A program made the position numbers and the translations under genes. Shown here in pieces: positions 9,860 through 19,852 of a stretch of 64,000 nucleotides of DNA; position 1 is the first letter of the stretch, and every line of letters starts with the position of its first letter. Below the pieces are notes generated by a model. It was not told where the DNA came from, did not search any database, and saw only the letters and a list, made by a program, of their open reading frames with translations. The stretch comes from PVC group bacterium (lineage in GTDB: Bacteria; Verrucomicrobiota; Kiritimatiellia; UBA8416): NCBI GenBank assembly GCA_003567005.1, contig PXBF01000029.1:45575-109574 (forward strand). Reading direction: 5' to 3'.

Positions 9860-10219
9860 TTACTTCGCCTCCTTACCATTCGATAAACCGGACGCTAGAA
9901 CACCATCCACGATGGCTTTGACCCGTCCATGATACCGGAAGCCACCGCGATCCGTAACAAAGCGCACGATACCTGCTTCCTTGGCCAAACTGCCTAGCTC
10001 TTCACCCAATGACTGCGCTGCAGAAACCGTCGGGTTGCCCTGCTTCAAGCTGTTAACGGATGCCAGTGTACGGCCAGCTGTGTCATCAATCAACTGTGCG
10101 TACATACTCCGGTTTGATACCATAATGGACAACCGGGGACAATCCGTCGTCCCATTTACACGTTTGCGTATCCGCTTATGCCGCTGCAGACGTGCACTCT
10201 TCCGCGATAGTACTTTCAT
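9860..10219 (-). CDS. rplR: 50S ribosomal protein L18
   Basis: 119 residues. It begins [20 protein letters not shown] and has the 5S rRNA-binding core ([19 protein letters not shown]) and the C-terminal [20 protein letters not shown] motif. The start at 10219 has AGGAG six bases upstream, which rules out the in-frame codon six residues earlier. The gene is separated from rpsE by two bases. Confidence 0.97.
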   Translation of the reverse strand: MKVLSRKSARLQRHKRIRKRVNGTTDCPRLSIMVSNRSMYAQLIDDTAGRTLASVNSLKQGNPTVSAAQSLGEELGSLAKEAGIVRFVTDRGGFRYHGRVKAIVDGVLASGLSNGKEAK

Positions 10220-10239
10220 TTTCAACTCCTGATTCAAAC

Positions 10240-10770
10240 CTAGGCAACGGTCTTGCCAACCTTGCGACGAATCCGCTCACCCTTGTATTGTACACCCTTG
10301 CCCTTATACGGTTCAGCCGGATAAAACGAACGGATCCGAGCAGCTACATCCCCAACTTGCTGCTTGTCTATACCCGAAACAGTAATTTCTGTATTGTTAT
10401 TCACCGTCACGGTCACCGTTTCTGGAACGCTGTACTCAATGGGCGACGCAAACCCGAGAGATAAACTCAGCGTGCGTCCATTTAAGGCAGCACGAAAACC
10501 AACCCCATTAACCACAAGGTCTTTCGTGTATCCCTCCGCTACACCTTTCACCATGTTCGCGATCAGGCTACGCACAAGGCCATGTTCAGCGCGATACTTA
10601 TCTGCTACCCGCTTCACAACAACCGTCTGGTCGACTTGCTCAACTTCAATACCATCAGGTAATTGCAGATCAAGCGATCCCTTCGTCCCACTTATTTCCA
10701 CAACCCTGTTCTGCTCTGCAAACGTTACCCCGCTGGGCAATTGCACTGGTTGTAATCCAATTCTGGACAT
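10240..10770 (-). CDS. rplF: 50S ribosomal protein L6
   Basis: 176 residues. It begins MSRIGLQPVQLPSGVTF. The C-terminal signature PEPYKGKGVQYKGERIRRK appears as AEPYKGKGVQYKGERI followed by RRKVGKTVA. It contains two related alpha/beta domains, as in all L6 proteins, and binds near the factor-binding site of the 50S subunit. AAGGAG precedes the ATG. Confidence 0.98.
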   Translation of the reverse strand: MSRIGLQPVQLPSGVTFAEQNRVVEISGTKGSLDLQLPDGIEVEQVDQTVVVKRVADKYRAEHGLVRSLIANMVKGVAEGYTKDLVVNGVGFRAALNGRTLSLSLGFASPIEYSVPETVTVTVNNNTEITVSGIDKQQVGDVAARIRSFYPAEPYKGKGVQYKGERIRRKVGKTVA

Positions 10771-10780
10771 CTTTTTCTCC

Positions 10781-11179
10781 TTACCAGATGGCGCAAAGCA
10801 ATTCGCCGCCTGCGTTCCTTGCTCGTGCCTCTTTGTCCGTCATCAATCCTTGCGACGTACTGACAATTGCCACACCAAGACCACCCAAAATCCGCGGCAA
10901 ATCAGAAGAACCGCTATATTTGCGCAATCCAGGCTTACTGATGCGTCGCAAACCACGTATGGCCGGTGTCCGACGCGCTCCATATCGCAAAAAAACGGTC
11001 AGCGTCTTTTTGCCTTCTACATCTTCAATCGCATAATCCCGGATGAAGCCTTCTGCCTTCATCACGCGGGCTACTTCTGTTTTCAACTTCGAGGATGGCA
11101 TACTGACACGAGTCTTACCCGTGCTAACTGCATTCCGAATCCTCGTAAGCATGTCCGATAATGGGTCCGCTACACTCAT
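10781..11179 (-). CDS. rpsH: 30S ribosomal protein S8
   Basis: 132 residues. It starts MSVADPLSDMLTRIRNAVST and has the C-terminal STSQGLMTDKEARARNAGGE block, which contains the conserved S8 TSxG motif and the rRNA-contact residues. S8 nucleates the central domain of 16S rRNA and in many bacteria represses the spc operon. No operator structure could be assigned here. The start has GAGGAG upstream. Confidence 0.98.
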   Translation of the reverse strand: MSVADPLSDMLTRIRNAVSTGKTRVSMPSSKLKTEVARVMKAEGFIRDYAIEDVEGKKTLTVFLRYGARRTPAIRGLRRISKPGLRKYSGSSDLPRILGGLGVAIVSTSQGLMTDKEARARNAGGELLCAIW

Positions 11180-11191
11180 ATCTGCTCCTCG

Positions 11192-11377
11192 CTACCAACT
11201 TGCCTTCGTTATGCCTGGAATCTGTCCCTGCGAGGCAAGCTCACGGAAACAAATGCGGCACAGGTGAAACTTGCGCATATAACCTCTCGGACGTCCACAA
11301 CGACTGCAACGATGATACGCGCGTGCGCTAAATTTCGGCGCCCGTTTGGACTTTTCTATTAATGCTCTCTTGGCCAT
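11192..11377 (-). CDS. rpsN: 30S ribosomal protein S14, zinc-binding (type Z) form
   Basis: 61 residues. The short form with two CxxC pairs (CSRCGRP and CRICF) is the zinc-containing S14. It begins [20 protein letters not shown]. The ATG at 11377 follows GGAGGAGAT and is preferred over an upstream in-frame codon. The long zinc-free paralogue is not in this window. Confidence 0.96.
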   Translation of the reverse strand: MAKRALIEKSKRAPKFSARAYHRCSRCGRPRGYMRKFHLCRICFRELASQGQIPGITKASW

Positions 11378-11399
11378 TCTATCTCCTCCGTTACGATAA

Positions 11400-11933
11400 T
11401 CAGGATGCAAAAGGCATGCCGAGCAGCATCAGTAGCTCACGCGCTGCAGCATCAGTCTTTGCTGTCGTTACAATGGTTATGTTCATCCCTTGAGAAACCC
11501 CCGTATGGTTGGGGTCGATTTCCGGAAAAATGGTTTGTTCCTTCAATCCGAGCGTGTAATTACCATGCCCATCAAACCCACTTTTCGAAACCCCGCGAAA
11601 GTCGCGAATGCGAGGCAACGAAGCATGAATCAAACGATCCAGAAAATCATACATCCGATGCTGCCGTAAGGTAACTTTCGCACCAATAACCATACCCTCG
11701 CGTAACTTGAAGTTCGAAACACTCTTACGCGCCTTGCAAGGAACCGGACGTTGCCCCGTGATCTGACCCAACTCTTCCAGCAAACGCTTCTGGGCATCCT
11801 TGTCAACAATACCCATACCCATATTCACAATCACCTTGCTCACGCGGGGCACCATCATCGGGTTGCTAACACCTAGCTTCTGCTTCAGCGCCGGAACAAT
11901 ATCCTGATTAAATTTTTCTCTTAATGTCGCCAT
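11400..11933 (-). CDS. rplE: 50S ribosomal protein L5
   Basis: 177 residues. It begins [20 protein letters not shown] and contains the L5 signatures [30 protein letters not shown] and [12 protein letters not shown]5 binds 5S rRNA and contacts P-site tRNA. The start at 11933 fits the family; an in-frame codon 28 residues upstream would run into rplX. Confidence 0.97.
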   Translation of the reverse strand: MATLREKFNQDIVPALKQKLGVSNPMMVPRVSKVIVNMGMGIVDKDAQKRLLEELGQITGQRPVPCKARKSVSNFKLREGMVIGAKVTLRQHRMYDFLDRLIHASLPRIRDFRGVSKSGFDGHGNYTLGLKEQTIFPEIDPNHTGVSQGMNITIVTTAKTDAAARELLMLLGMPFAS

Positions 11934-11940
11934 GGTTACC

Positions 11941-12258
11941 TCAATCAAAAACGTGACTTCCTGCTTTGCTCTTGCGGACGCGTCGGTCACCTGCAACGAC
12001 CCGCGATACGCGAACACCCTTCTTCACCGCAGGATCATAAGGCATCAAGTTCGATAACGAGATTCCTGCTTCTTTCTCGATCATGCCTCCTTGCGGATGT
12101 TCGCTGGAACGCTTAATGGTACAACGTCGAATATTTAACCCTTCGACATATGCCCGCCCTTTTACCAAATCCACACGCAATACCGTCCCGGTCTTGCCTG
12201 CGTCAACGCCTGTGGTTACTACCACTTCGTCACCTTTCTTGATTCTCCCGATGCTCAC
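11941..12258 (-). CDS. rplX: 50S ribosomal protein L24
   Basis: 105 residues. The KOW motif region GDEVVVTTGVDAGKTGTVL and the GGMIEKEAGISLSNLM block identify L24, an assembly initiator of the 50S subunit. The start codon is GTG at 12258, preceded by GGAAGGAA. It lies 21 bp after rplN in the usual rplN-rplX-rplE order. Confidence 0.96.
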   Translation of the reverse strand: MSIGRIKKGDEVVVTTGVDAGKTGTVLRVDLVKGRAYVEGLNIRRCTIKRSSEHPQGGMIEKEAGISLSNLMPYDPAVKKGVRVSRVVAGDRRVRKSKAGSHVFD

Positions 12259-12279
12259 GTCAATTTCCTTCCTGCACGC

Positions 12280-12645
12280 TTATAAAACCTCTGGTGCCAG
12301 AGACACTACCTTCATGAAATTCTTCTCACGCAATTCGCGCGCTACGGGCCCAAAGATTCGCGAACCCATCGGATTCTTATTTGCATCAATGAGAACGACG
12401 GCATTGTTATCAAATCGCAATACCGAACCGTCATTCCGACGCACGGGATGCTTGGTCCGCACGATCAAGGCATTGAGAACCTGCCCCTTCTTGACCGTTC
12501 CGTTCGGTTGCGCTTCCTTGATCGCAACCTTTATAATATCGCCAACATGCGCATAACGCTTCCGTTGTCCCAATACACGGAAACACATGGCCCGTCGCGC
12601 CCCCGTATTATCCGCTACCACTAATTTTGTCTGCTCCATGATCAT
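12280..12645 (-). CDS. rplN: 50S ribosomal protein L14
   Basis: 121 residues. The N-terminus [20 protein letters not shown] aligns in length with the usual L14 start, so the ATG at 12645 is chosen over the ATG two codons later. The C-terminal [19 protein letters not shown] is typical. Its ATG overlaps the rpsQ stop as ATGA, which suggests translational coupling. Confidence 0.96.
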   Translation of the reverse strand: MIMEQTKLVVADNTGARRAMCFRVLGQRKRYAHVGDIIKVAIKEAQPNGTVKKGQVLNALIVRTKHPVRRNDGSVLRFDNNAVVLIDANKNPMGSRIFGPVARELREKNFMKVVSLAPEVL

Positions 12646-12938
12646 GCCTTCACCCCCGCATCCAAAATCAAGGCTTTCTGGGTTACCTCTACCAGACGCC
12701 AACGTTTCGTTTTGCTCATAGGGCGTGCTTCCATGATCACAACCTGGTCCCCCACGCCGGCCTCGTTCTTTTCATCATGCGCATGAAAACGACTCCGCTG
12801 TCGCGTGATCTTCCCGTAAATCGGATGCGCTTTACGCACTTCCGTTTCGACTACAATCGTCTTGTCTCCGCTACGGCTCTTTACAACGCCGCTCATCGTT
12901 TTGCGGCGCCCCCGCGATGGTTCTACTTGCTCACCCAT
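12642..12938 (-). CDS. rpsQ: 30S ribosomal protein S17
   Basis: 98 residues. The core [20 protein letters not shown] and the signature [18 protein letters not shown] identify S17. The start is slightly uncertain: ATG at 12938 overlaps the rpmC stop by 8 bases, and a GTG at 12950 is also in frame. The mature protein binds helix 11 of 16S rRNA. Confidence 0.93.
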   Translation of the reverse strand: MGEQVEPSRGRRKTMSGVVKSRSGDKTIVVETEVRKAHPIYGKITRQRSRFHAHDEKNEAGVGDQVVIMEARPMSKTKRWRLVEVTQKALILDAGVKA

Positions 12939-13137
12939 GACGCTGCTCACTTTCCCGCTCTTTCATCACTGTCTGGATTCGGGCAACCGTACGACGCAAA
13001 CTACGCGCCAGTAGCGGATTGCTAGCTTCATCAGCTACACCTTTCCGAACCTCAAGCTCAAATAACTCCTGCCGCTTTTCGTCCAGCAGGCCCAGCAACT
13101 CTTCCGTGCTGCGATCCCGAATCTCCGTTGCCTTCAT
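12931..13137 (-). CDS. rpmC: 50S ribosomal protein L29
   Basis: 68 residues. MKATEIRDRSTEELLGLLDE followed by an ELFELEVRKG segment is typical of this helical-hairpin protein at the peptide exit tunnel. AAGAGG precedes the ATG at 13137. It overlaps rpsQ by 8 bp and is 24 bp after rplP. Confidence 0.95.
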   Translation of the reverse strand: MKATEIRDRSTEELLGLLDEKRQELFELEVRKGVADEASNPLLARSLRRTVARIQTVMKERESEQRHG

Positions 13138-13161
13138 GATCCTCTTCCCGTTACCCATTCA

Positions 13162-13578
13162 TTAGTTTTCGCCACGCTTGACCAACCGCGTGCGCATGCC
13201 TAACTTGGCGTCTGCTAGTCGTAACGCTGAACGCGCCACTGCCTCAGAAACGCCTGCAAGCTCAAACAATACCCGGCCGGGCTTCACAACGGCAACCCAA
13301 TACTCCGGATTCCCCTTACCTTTACCCATACGTACTTCAATAGGCTTACTGGTAATCGGTTTGTCCGGAAACACCCGAATCCACAACTTACCGCGACGTT
13401 TCATGTGACGATTGATTGCAACACGACACGCCTCAATCTGCGTTGCTTTCAACCAACCGCGGTCCAAACACTTCAAACCGTATTCCCCGAATTCAACGGT
13501 TGCACCCGCCTTCGCGAAACCAGCACGGCTTCCTTTCATCACCTTACGGTGCTTTGTCCTCTTTGGCATCAACGGCAT
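13162..13578 (-). CDS. rplP: 50S ribosomal protein L16
   Basis: 138 residues. It begins [20 protein letters not shown] and has the signatures [20 protein letters not shown] and [17 protein letters not shown]16 shapes the A-site tRNA binding region of the 50S subunit. The first ATG (13578) is used because GAGGAG lies closest to it; a second in-frame ATG follows three codons later. Confidence 0.96.
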   Translation of the reverse strand: MPLMPKRTKHRKVMKGSRAGFAKAGATVEFGEYGLKCLDRGWLKATQIEACRVAINRHMKRRGKLWIRVFPDKPITSKPIEVRMGKGKGNPEYWVAVVKPGRVLFELAGVSEAVARSALRLADAKLGMRTRLVKRGEN

Positions 13579-13596
13579 TTCTGCACCGCTCCTCTC

Positions 13597-14247
13597 TTAT
13601 CGCCTCTTACCTTTGGCAGCCTTATCATCGGGCGTCTTGCAAATCCATACCTTAACCCCAATTCGCCCCGCTGTCGTCGCTGCCTCTGCAAAACCATACT
13701 CAATATTCGCTCGTAACGTATGCAAAGGAATCTTACCTTCCTTGTCCCATGTTACGCGCGCCAACTCTGCCCCACCTAAACGACCCGCTGTCCGCACTTT
13801 GATACCGTCTGCGCCTAAATCCATTGCCATCTTGATGGCGCGCTTCATGGCACGCCGAAAGGAAACACGTCGTTCCAATTGCAAGGCTATGTTCTCTGCC
13901 ACTAACTGCGCATTGCAGTCCGGATCCCGTATTTCCTGAATCTCAATGTAAATCTCTTTGCCCGTCAGCTTCGAAATCTGCTGACGCATCTTCTCGAGCT
14001 CCTGCCCTTTGCGCCCAATGACGGCACCAGGACGCGCGGTATGCAAACTGATCCGCACGCGATTGGCATACCTTTCGATATCAACACGCGCCAAAGAAGC
14101 ACTCTCTAAACGCTTCTTCACGATCGAACGGATCTCCAAGTCTTCCTTTAAAAGACCGCCATATACGCGCTTCGGCGCGAACCAGCGCGAACGCCAGTCC
14201 TTGTTTACTGCTACACGCAGACCTATCGGATTGATTTTTTGTCCCAA
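13597..14247 (-). CDS. rpsC: 30S ribosomal protein S3 (TTG start)
   Basis: 216 residues. The true start is probably the TTG at 14247: it gives the canonical N-terminus (fM)GQKINPIGLRV, and a strong GAGGAGG lies 8 bases upstream. A longer frame from 14268 would read that Shine-Dalgarno as three Glu codons. The KH domain motif (RPGAVIGRKGQELEKM) and the C-terminal RVTWDKEGKIPLHTLRANIE block are clear. S3 lines the mRNA entry channel with S4 and S5. Confidence 0.96.
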   Translation of the reverse strand: MGQKINPIGLRVAVNKDWRSRWFAPKRVYGGLLKEDLEIRSIVKKRLESASLARVDIERYANRVRISLHTARPGAVIGRKGQELEKMRQQISKLTGKEIYIEIQEIRDPDCNAQLVAENIALQLERRVSFRRAMKRAIKMAMDLGADGIKVRTAGRLGGAELARVTWDKEGKIPLHTLRANIEYGFAEAATTAGRIGVKVWICKTPDDKAAKGKRR

Positions 14248-14298
14248 AACGTATTCCTCCTCGGGCAAGGCGTCAAAAAGCCCGTCCTTTTACCTTAT

Positions 14299-14634
14299 TT
14301 ACTGCTCATCCGTCAAAACAATCTTAACGTGACACATTTTTTTCTGAATCCGACTCACCATACCGCGAGCCCGAGGCCAAAACCGTTTCATGCGTGGCCC
14401 CTCATCTATGCGTGCCTCTTTGACCCGCAAGGTCTCTACAGGCAAGTCGGCATTATTCTCTGCATTGGCGATCGCAGACTTCAAGGTCTTGCCTAAATAA
14501 AAACCTGCTTTCCGCTCGCTCATGGACGTCATCTGTAGCGCCTGCTCTACGGGCATACCCCGCATCTGACGTGCCATATCGCGCGCTTTCGATGGCGACA
14601 AACGCACATTCTTGCTAATCGATTGAATTTCCAT
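14299..14634 (-). CDS. rplV: 50S ribosomal protein L22
   Basis: 111 residues. The start of helix one (NVRLSPSKARDMARQMRGMP) and the beta-hairpin end (RPRARGMVSRIQKKMCHVKI-type) identify L22, whose hairpin lines the exit tunnel. ATG at 14634 has GGGAG six bases upstream; a GTG codon lies directly before it in frame. It is positioned between rpsS and rpsC as usual. Confidence 0.95.
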   Translation of the reverse strand: MEIQSISKNVRLSPSKARDMARQMRGMPVEQALQMTSMSERKAGFYLGKTLKSAIANAENNADLPVETLRVKEARIDEGPRMKRFWPRARGMVSRIQKKMCHVKIVLTDEQ

Positions 14635-14656
14635 CACTCTCTCCCAGTCGGCTCAT

Positions 14657-14941
14657 CTATTTCAAAGATGCCGTCTTATCCGTATGCGAACCATGCCGAC
14701 GGAATGCACGGGTTGGCGCAAATTCGCCTAGCCGATGCCCGACCATGTTCTCGGTTATAAACACAGAAATATGCTGTTTCCCATTGTGAATACCCATTGT
14801 GTGACCCACAAATTCAGGCAATATCATAGACCGCCTCGACCAGGTCTTGATCGGACGACGATCACCAGAACGGTTCATCCGCTCCACTTTATCCATCAGT
14901 TTAGGGTCAACATAAGGACCTTTTTTAATTGAACGCGCCAT
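14657..14941 (-). CDS. rpsS: 30S ribosomal protein S19
   Basis: 94 residues. [20 protein letters not shown] followed by [20 protein letters not shown] and the [18 protein letters not shown] end ([17 protein letters not shown]) is diagnostic. S19 contacts S13 in the 30S head. The intergenic distance to rplB is 3 bp. Confidence 0.97.
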   Translation of the reverse strand: MARSIKKGPYVDPKLMDKVERMNRSGDRRPIKTWSRRSMILPEFVGHTMGIHNGKQHISVFITENMVGHRLGEFAPTRAFRRHGSHTDKTASLK

Positions 14942-14944
14942 ACG

Positions 14945-15769
14945 TTATTTTCTCCGCTTGACTATGAACTTGTTCGATGGTTTACGCCGCGCGCGGGTCT
15001 TTCCGCCCTTGGCCAGTTGTCCCCACGGCGACACGGGATGACCGCCACCGGATGTCCGGCCTTCACCGCCACCCATCGGGTGGTCAACCGGGTTCATGGC
15101 AACACCGCGAACGGTCGGTCGGATACCTTTCCAACGTTTGCGTCCCGCCTTGCCCATACTTGTGCCCGATGCATCCGAATTACCAACCTGCCCAATGGTC
15201 GCCATGCATCGAACATTGATCATACGAATCTCACCACTCGGCAACTTGACTTGGGCGTGGGTGCCCTCACGCGACATCAACTGGGCTGCATTACCCGCGC
15301 TTCGGCAAACTTTGCCACCACGTCCAGGCTCTAACTCCACATTGTGTACAAACATACCCAAGGGGATACGGGCAAGAGGAAGCGCATTACCTACCGCAGC
15401 TTCCGCCTGATCGCCAGATACCACCTTATCTCCCACTTTTAACTTCGATGGAGCCAATATGTAGCGTTTCTCTCCGTCTGCATAATGTAAGAGCGCAAGG
15501 TTCGCCGATCGATTCGGATCATACTCAATTGCAGCAACTTGTGCAGGAATACCCGCCTTGTCACGCTTGAAGTCAATTACGCGAATCTTGCGCTTGTGGC
15601 CACCACCGCGATGACGCACCGTAATACGTCCTGAAGAGTTACGTCCCGCATTCTGCTTGCGAGGGCGCACCAAACCGCGCTCTGGCCGATCTTTTGTGAT
15701 CTCGTCGAACCCCGAAACGGTCGTGAACCGTAGGCTCGGCGTCGTCGGATTATATTTTTTCAGTGCCAT
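14945..15769 (-). CDS. rplB: 50S ribosomal protein L2
   Basis: 274 residues, the normal length. The signature [20 protein letters not shown] carries the conserved His needed for peptidyl-transferase function, and the N-terminal [19 protein letters not shown] block is typical. AGGAAG precedes the ATG. It is 28 bp after rplW. Confidence 0.98.
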   Translation of the reverse strand: MALKKYNPTTPSLRFTTVSGFDEITKDRPERGLVRPRKQNAGRNSSGRITVRHRGGGHKRKIRVIDFKRDKAGIPAQVAAIEYDPNRSANLALLHYADGEKRYILAPSKLKVGDKVVSGDQAEAAVGNALPLARIPLGMFVHNVELEPGRGGKVCRSAGNAAQLMSREGTHAQVKLPSGEIRMINVRCMATIGQVGNSDASGTSMGKAGRKRWKGIRPTVRGVAMNPVDHPMGGGEGRTSGGGHPVSPWGQLAKGGKTRARRKPSNKFIVKRRK

Positions 15770-15797
15770 TTCGTCTTCCTGTCCAGCTTATGCCGTA

Positions 15798-16079
15798 TTA
15801 TGCCAAGTCGATTTTATGATCTTCTGCAAGCGTAACTATCGCACGCTTCCAATCTGGCCGTTTCCCATATTTCATTGTACGTTGACGCTTCTTCTTCCCG
15901 TCATAGTTCATCGTGTTGACTTGTGTAACCTTCACGTCAAACAATTGCTCCACCGCACGCTTGATCTCAATTTTGTTCGAGTCCGGTGCCACGATGAAAA
16001 GGTACTTACGCTTCTCAGCAAGATGCGTCCCTTTCTCCGTAACCTGAATTCGCTTTATGACTGCTCGTGAGTCTCTCAT
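15798..16079 (-). CDS. rplW: 50S ribosomal protein L23
   Basis: 93 residues. The motif VAPDSNKIEIKRAVEQLFDV and VTQVNTMNYDGKKKR match L23, the docking site for trigger factor and SRP at the tunnel exit. It begins two bases after the rplD stop; AAGG in the rplD tail serves as Shine-Dalgarno. Confidence 0.97.
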   Translation of the reverse strand: MRDSRAVIKRIQVTEKGTHLAEKRKYLFIVAPDSNKIEIKRAVEQLFDVKVTQVNTMNYDGKKKRQRTMKYGKRPDWKRAIVTLAEDHKIDLA

Positions 16080-16081
16080 AA

Positions 16082-16717
16082 TTATGCACCTTGTTTCTGC
16101 AGCCGCGCGGTCAGTTCAGCAAAACCTTTCTCATTTGCTAAAACCAACGGATACCGCAGCAATTGGTAAACATTGACATCTTTTGCCGCACGTACCGCAA
16201 CACGAGGCAAATTACGCACCGCACGCGTCAAATTCTCATCCATCGCATCGACAACCAACAAAACGGGCCCTGTGACCCCTTGTGCCTTGAGCAACGCTAC
16301 GGCCGCACGCGTTTTCGGTTCCGAAACCGCAAGCGGCTCTACGATCCGCACGGAACCATCGGAAAGCTTTTCACTCAACGCCCGTCGAAAAGCTAAATCC
16401 CGAACCTTACGGTTGACCTTAGCACCATATACACGTGGATGCGGCCCAAACGCCACGCCACCGCCACGCCATACAGGAGACTGTTTATATCCCGCGCGAG
16501 CGCGGCCTGTACCCTTTTGCTTCCAAGGCTTGGCTCCGGTTCCCGAAACCATCCCTTTTTCCAAGGTCGAGGCCGTTCCAGCGCGGCGACTCATATTTAA
16601 CGCTACCACAACCTCATGTACGGCCTGTTGACCGCGCTCTAGCTCAAGCGTCTCGTCCGCAATGCTCACCGATCCGGCCTCTGCACCGGTTGCGTCATAT
16701 TTCTTAATCTCACTCAT
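16082..16717 (-). CDS. rplD: 50S ribosomal protein L4
   Basis: 211 residues. The conserved loop PWKQKGTGRARAGYKQSPVW and GGGVAFGPHPR extend into the exit tunnel, and the C-terminal domain has NVYQLLRYPLVLANEKGF. The start ATG overlaps the rplC stop by four bases (ATGA), which suggests coupling. L4 represses the S10 operon in some bacteria. No such leader was identified here. Confidence 0.97.
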   Translation of the reverse strand: MSEIKKYDATGAEAGSVSIADETLELERGQQAVHEVVVALNMSRRAGTASTLEKGMVSGTGAKPWKQKGTGRARAGYKQSPVWRGGGVAFGPHPRVYGAKVNRKVRDLAFRRALSEKLSDGSVRIVEPLAVSEPKTRAAVALLKAQGVTGPVLLVVDAMDENLTRAVRNLPRVAVRAAKDVNVYQLLRYPLVLANEKGFAELTARLQKQGA

Positions 16718-17355
16718 GCGCTCTTACCTGCTTTCTTCAATGCCCTACTCACGCGCACTACCCCACCATTCGGCCCTGGCACAGCGCCCTGCACAAGTAA
16801 CAGATTCTCTTCTGGTCGAATCGCGAGAAGCTTCAAGTTTTGCTGCGTCACACGAACGTTCCCCATGTGACCAGGCATTTTCTGCCCCTTCATGACGCGT
16901 GCAGGATATGAACATTGTCCAATCGCGCCAACCCTGCGCTTGGAATGACCACCATGCGTTTTCGCACCACCAGCCATGTTGTAACGCTTGACAACACCAG
17001 CAAAACCACGCCCTTTACTCGTGGCAGCAACATCAACATGCGTCACACCTTCAAACTGATCAACGGTAACCCGGGTGCCAGGTGCCAGTTCCTCATCTGC
17101 TGCACAAGGAAACTCCTGCATCATCCGCTGCGGATCCACACCCGCTTTATTATATTCTCCCAGAGCCGTTTTACTCAAACGCGAGGCCTTTTGCGGCTCA
17201 AACCCGAGCTTAACCGCCTCATATCCGTCGCTACTCTTCGTCTTGCGCTGCACCACAAGACAAGGACCGGCAGCGATGACCGTTACCGCAACACGACGGC
17301 CCGCATCATCGAAGATCTGCGTCATCCCTAATTTTCTGCCTAATATACCGTTCAT
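16714..17355 (-). CDS. rplC: 50S ribosomal protein L3
   Basis: 213 residues. It begins MNGILGRKLGMTQIFDDAGR and carries the signature KGRGFAGVVKRYNMAGGAKTH with the MKGQKMPGHMGN block near the peptidyl-transferase centre. An AGAGAGAG stretch upstream of the ATG acts as Shine-Dalgarno. It is the second gene of the S10 set, 11 bp after rpsJ. Confidence 0.98.
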   Translation of the reverse strand: MNGILGRKLGMTQIFDDAGRRVAVTVIAAGPCLVVQRKTKSSDGYEAVKLGFEPQKASRLSKTALGEYNKAGVDPQRMMQEFPCAADEELAPGTRVTVDQFEGVTHVDVAATSKGRGFAGVVKRYNMAGGAKTHGGHSKRRVGAIGQCSYPARVMKGQKMPGHMGNVRVTQQNLKLLAIRPEENLLLVQGAVPGPNGGVVRVSRALKKAGKSA

Positions 17356-17366
17356 GACTCTCTCTC

Positions 17367-17675
17367 TTAGATCTTGATCGTTATGTCAACGCCGGCTGGC
17401 AAATTCAGCTTCTTCAGCTCATCGACTGTCTTTGCCGTCGGCTCAATGATATCGAGCAAGCGCTTATGCGTACGCATTTCAAACTGCTCCATTGATTTCT
17501 TATTCACATGCGGGCTGCTATTTACTGTGTATCTCTCAATCCGCGTCGGCAACGGTGTTGGCCCCGCAACTTGCGCACCGGTACCCCGCGCCGTGTCGAT
17601 AATATCCGTAACTGCTTGATCCAATACACTATGATCGTACGCCTGCAGCCGTATTCTTATACGTTGTCCATCCAT
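17367..17675 (-). CDS. rpsJ: 30S ribosomal protein S10
   Basis: 102 residues. It begins [20 protein letters not shown] and has [20 protein letters not shown] and the final [11 protein letters not shown], all standard for S10/NusE. S10 also joins NusB in antitermination. Here it follows fusA by 7 bp, so the str and S10 operons are fused without tuf between them. Confidence 0.98.
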   Translation of the reverse strand: MDGQRIRIRLQAYDHSVLDQAVTDIIDTARGTGAQVAGPTPLPTRIERYTVNSSPHVNKKSMEQFEMRTHKRLLDIIEPTAKTVDELKKLNLPAGVDITIKI

Positions 17676-17682
17676 GACATTC

Positions 17683-19806
17683 TCACCTGTTCAGTAGCTC
17701 ATTTGTAAGTGGGCCAGGCACAATATCAAATTGTACCGGCTCCATCGTGTAACTAGCCCGGCCCCGCGTTAACGACCGGATTGCCGTCGAGTATCCAAAC
17801 AACTCGGACAGAGGCACCTTGCCATGTACAGCTTGCTGCTCCCCTTTCGCGACCATGTCCGTGACCTTGCCGCGCCGACTGCTTAAATCCCCTAAAACGT
17901 CTCCCATATAATCAGACGGGGTAACGATCTCAAGCGCCATGATCGGTTCCAATAAAACGGGGCTTGCCGCCTGCACCGCCTCTCGAAACGCCATCGTGGC
18001 CGCCGTTCGAAATGCCACATCCGTCGAAAACTCCAAATCTGTTTCCACCGCCGTTACGCGAATAAGCGTATCGGTTACTGCATACTGCGATAAGACACCC
18101 GTTACCGCGCCATCCTGTAATCCCATCTTTACAGCCTCCTGGAAGGCTGACGTGAATTCGCGATTCGATGCGGCAATTTCATACGTATTGCCAGCACCAC
18201 GTGCTGTAGGCGAAACCTCTACAGTAACGCCAGCAAAATGCCTTTGTCCACCCAAGTCCCGGTCAAATACATGTGTGCTCTCACCTTTGGCTGTAACCGT
18301 CTCCTGATACGCAACCATCGGTTTTCCTGCATTCGCCGCAACTTTGAATTCGCGAAGCATCCTATCTCGCAATATTTCCAAGTGCAACTCGCCCATCCCA
18401 CTAATGACGGTCTGACCTGTCTCCTTATTCTGTTTCACATGGCAGGTCGGATCCTCATCTACGAGAGACTGCAAGGCAGCATCAAGCTTATCTCGATCCG
18501 CACGTGACCGTGGCTCGACCGCCATAAACATGACCGGTTCAGGAAAACGGATGCGCGCTAACTCCACAGGATCATGCTCCTGACACAGTGTGTCGCCCGT
18601 CGTGGCAGTCTTCAAACCACTGACCGCACCAATCTCTCCCGAATACAAGGCATCAATCTCTTCCCGAGAATCAGCATGAACACGCATCAATCCCATGATA
18701 CGCTCACTCTTCTGCAATCGCGGATTGTAGGCTTTCTGCCCTTTTTTCAGGATACCCGCGTAGACGCGAACATATGCAATACGTCCCAGATAGGGGTCGT
18801 TAGCAAGCTTGAATACCAATGCACTCAAAGGCCCGGAATCATCGGTTTCGCGTTTTATCACGGCCCCACTCTTGGGATGATGCCCTTCTGTTGGAGGGAC
18901 ATCCAAGGGGGATGGAAGATAATGCACAACCGCGTCTAGTAACGGCTGCACGCCTTTGTTCTTTAAAGATGATCCACAGAAAACAGGTGTTATCCCGTTA
19001 GAGACGACACCTCTTCGTATGCCTGCTTGTAGGACATCGGCAGACAAGTCGCCCTCTTCGAGATAGGTTTCCAGAACGGTTTCATCCAATTCTGCAACCT
19101 TTTCAACAAGTTCTCCGCGGCTCGCTTCTGCAGCCGCACGTAACGCATCGGGAATTTCATGCCGTTCAACCATCACGCCCAAGGTACTATCCTTAAACGA
19201 TAAGGCTTGCATATGAACCAAGTCAATTACACCACGGAAGTTCTCTTCTTCACCCCATGGCAATTGCACGGGTATGGCATTTGCGCCCAGCCGCTCGCGG
19301 ATCTCCGCTACAACTGCGTCAAAAGACGCCCCCATGCGGTCCATTTTGTTGATAAAAACCAACCTGGGAACTTTATAGGATGATGCCTGGCGCCAAACGG
19401 TCTCGGATTGTGGTTGAACCCCCCCAACACCGCAAAACACACCAATTGCACCATCCAATACACGTAGCGAGCGCTCCACTTCAACCGTAAAGTCAACATG
19501 TCCCGGCGTATCTATAATGTTAACCTGATGATCTAGCCAGTAACAGGTTGTCGCTGCACTTGTAATGGTGATCCCACGCTCTTTCTCCTGCTCCATCCAA
19601 TCCATCACCGTATTGCCATCATGCACTTCGCCTAACTTGTGCACACGGCCCGCATAAAATAATATACGTTCGGTGGTGGTGGTTTTGCCAGCATCGATAT
19701 GCGCAATAATCCCGATGTTCCGGACTTTTGTCAGACCACGGCTGCGATCGCTGGATTCACGACCAGACAAAGACAAACCGCTTTTTGATACTGCCTGACT
19801 ACTCAA
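17683..19806 (-). CDS. fusA: Elongation factor G (TTG start)
   Basis: 707 residues. It is the GTPase that drives ribosomal translocation. Domain I has [15 protein letters not shown] (P-loop), DTPGHVDF (G3) and NKMD (G4). Domain IV and the C-terminal [14 protein letters not shown] are intact. The only start that covers the GTPase domain is a TTG at 19806 behind AAGGTGCGGGC. It gives a Ser-rich leader of about 25 residues before [11 protein letters not shown], longer than in most EF-G proteins. It lies between rpsG (46 bp upstream) and rpsJ. Confidence 0.96.
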   Translation of the reverse strand: MSSQAVSKSGLSLSGRESSDRSRGLTKVRNIGIIAHIDAGKTTTTERILFYAGRVHKLGEVHDGNTVMDWMEQEKERGITITSAATTCYWLDHQVNIIDTPGHVDFTVEVERSLRVLDGAIGVFCGVGGVQPQSETVWRQASSYKVPRLVFINKMDRMGASFDAVVAEIRERLGANAIPVQLPWGEEENFRGVIDLVHMQALSFKDSTLGVMVERHEIPDALRAAAEASRGELVEKVAELDETVLETYLEEGDLSADVLQAGIRRGVVSNGITPVFCGSSLKNKGVQPLLDAVVHYLPSPLDVPPTEGHHPKSGAVIKRETDDSGPLSALVFKLANDPYLGRIAYVRVYAGILKKGQKAYNPRLQKSERIMGLMRVHADSREEIDALYSGEIGAVSGLKTATTGDTLCQEHDPVELARIRFPEPVMFMAVEPRSRADRDKLDAALQSLVDEDPTCHVKQNKETGQTVISGMGELHLEILRDRMLREFKVAANAGKPMVAYQETVTAKGESTHVFDRDLGGQRHFAGVTVEVSPTARGAGNTYEIAASNREFTSAFQEAVKMGLQDGAVTGVLSQYAVTDTLIRVTAVETDLEFSTDVAFRTAATMAFREAVQAASPVLLEPIMALEIVTPSDYMGDVLGDLSSRRGKVTDMVAKGEQQAVHGKVPLSELFGYSTAIRSLTRGRASYTMEPVQFDIVPGPLTNELLNR

Positions 19807-19852
19807 GCCCGCACCTTACTTGTTACTCGATTTCAAAGAACAAAAAAATACT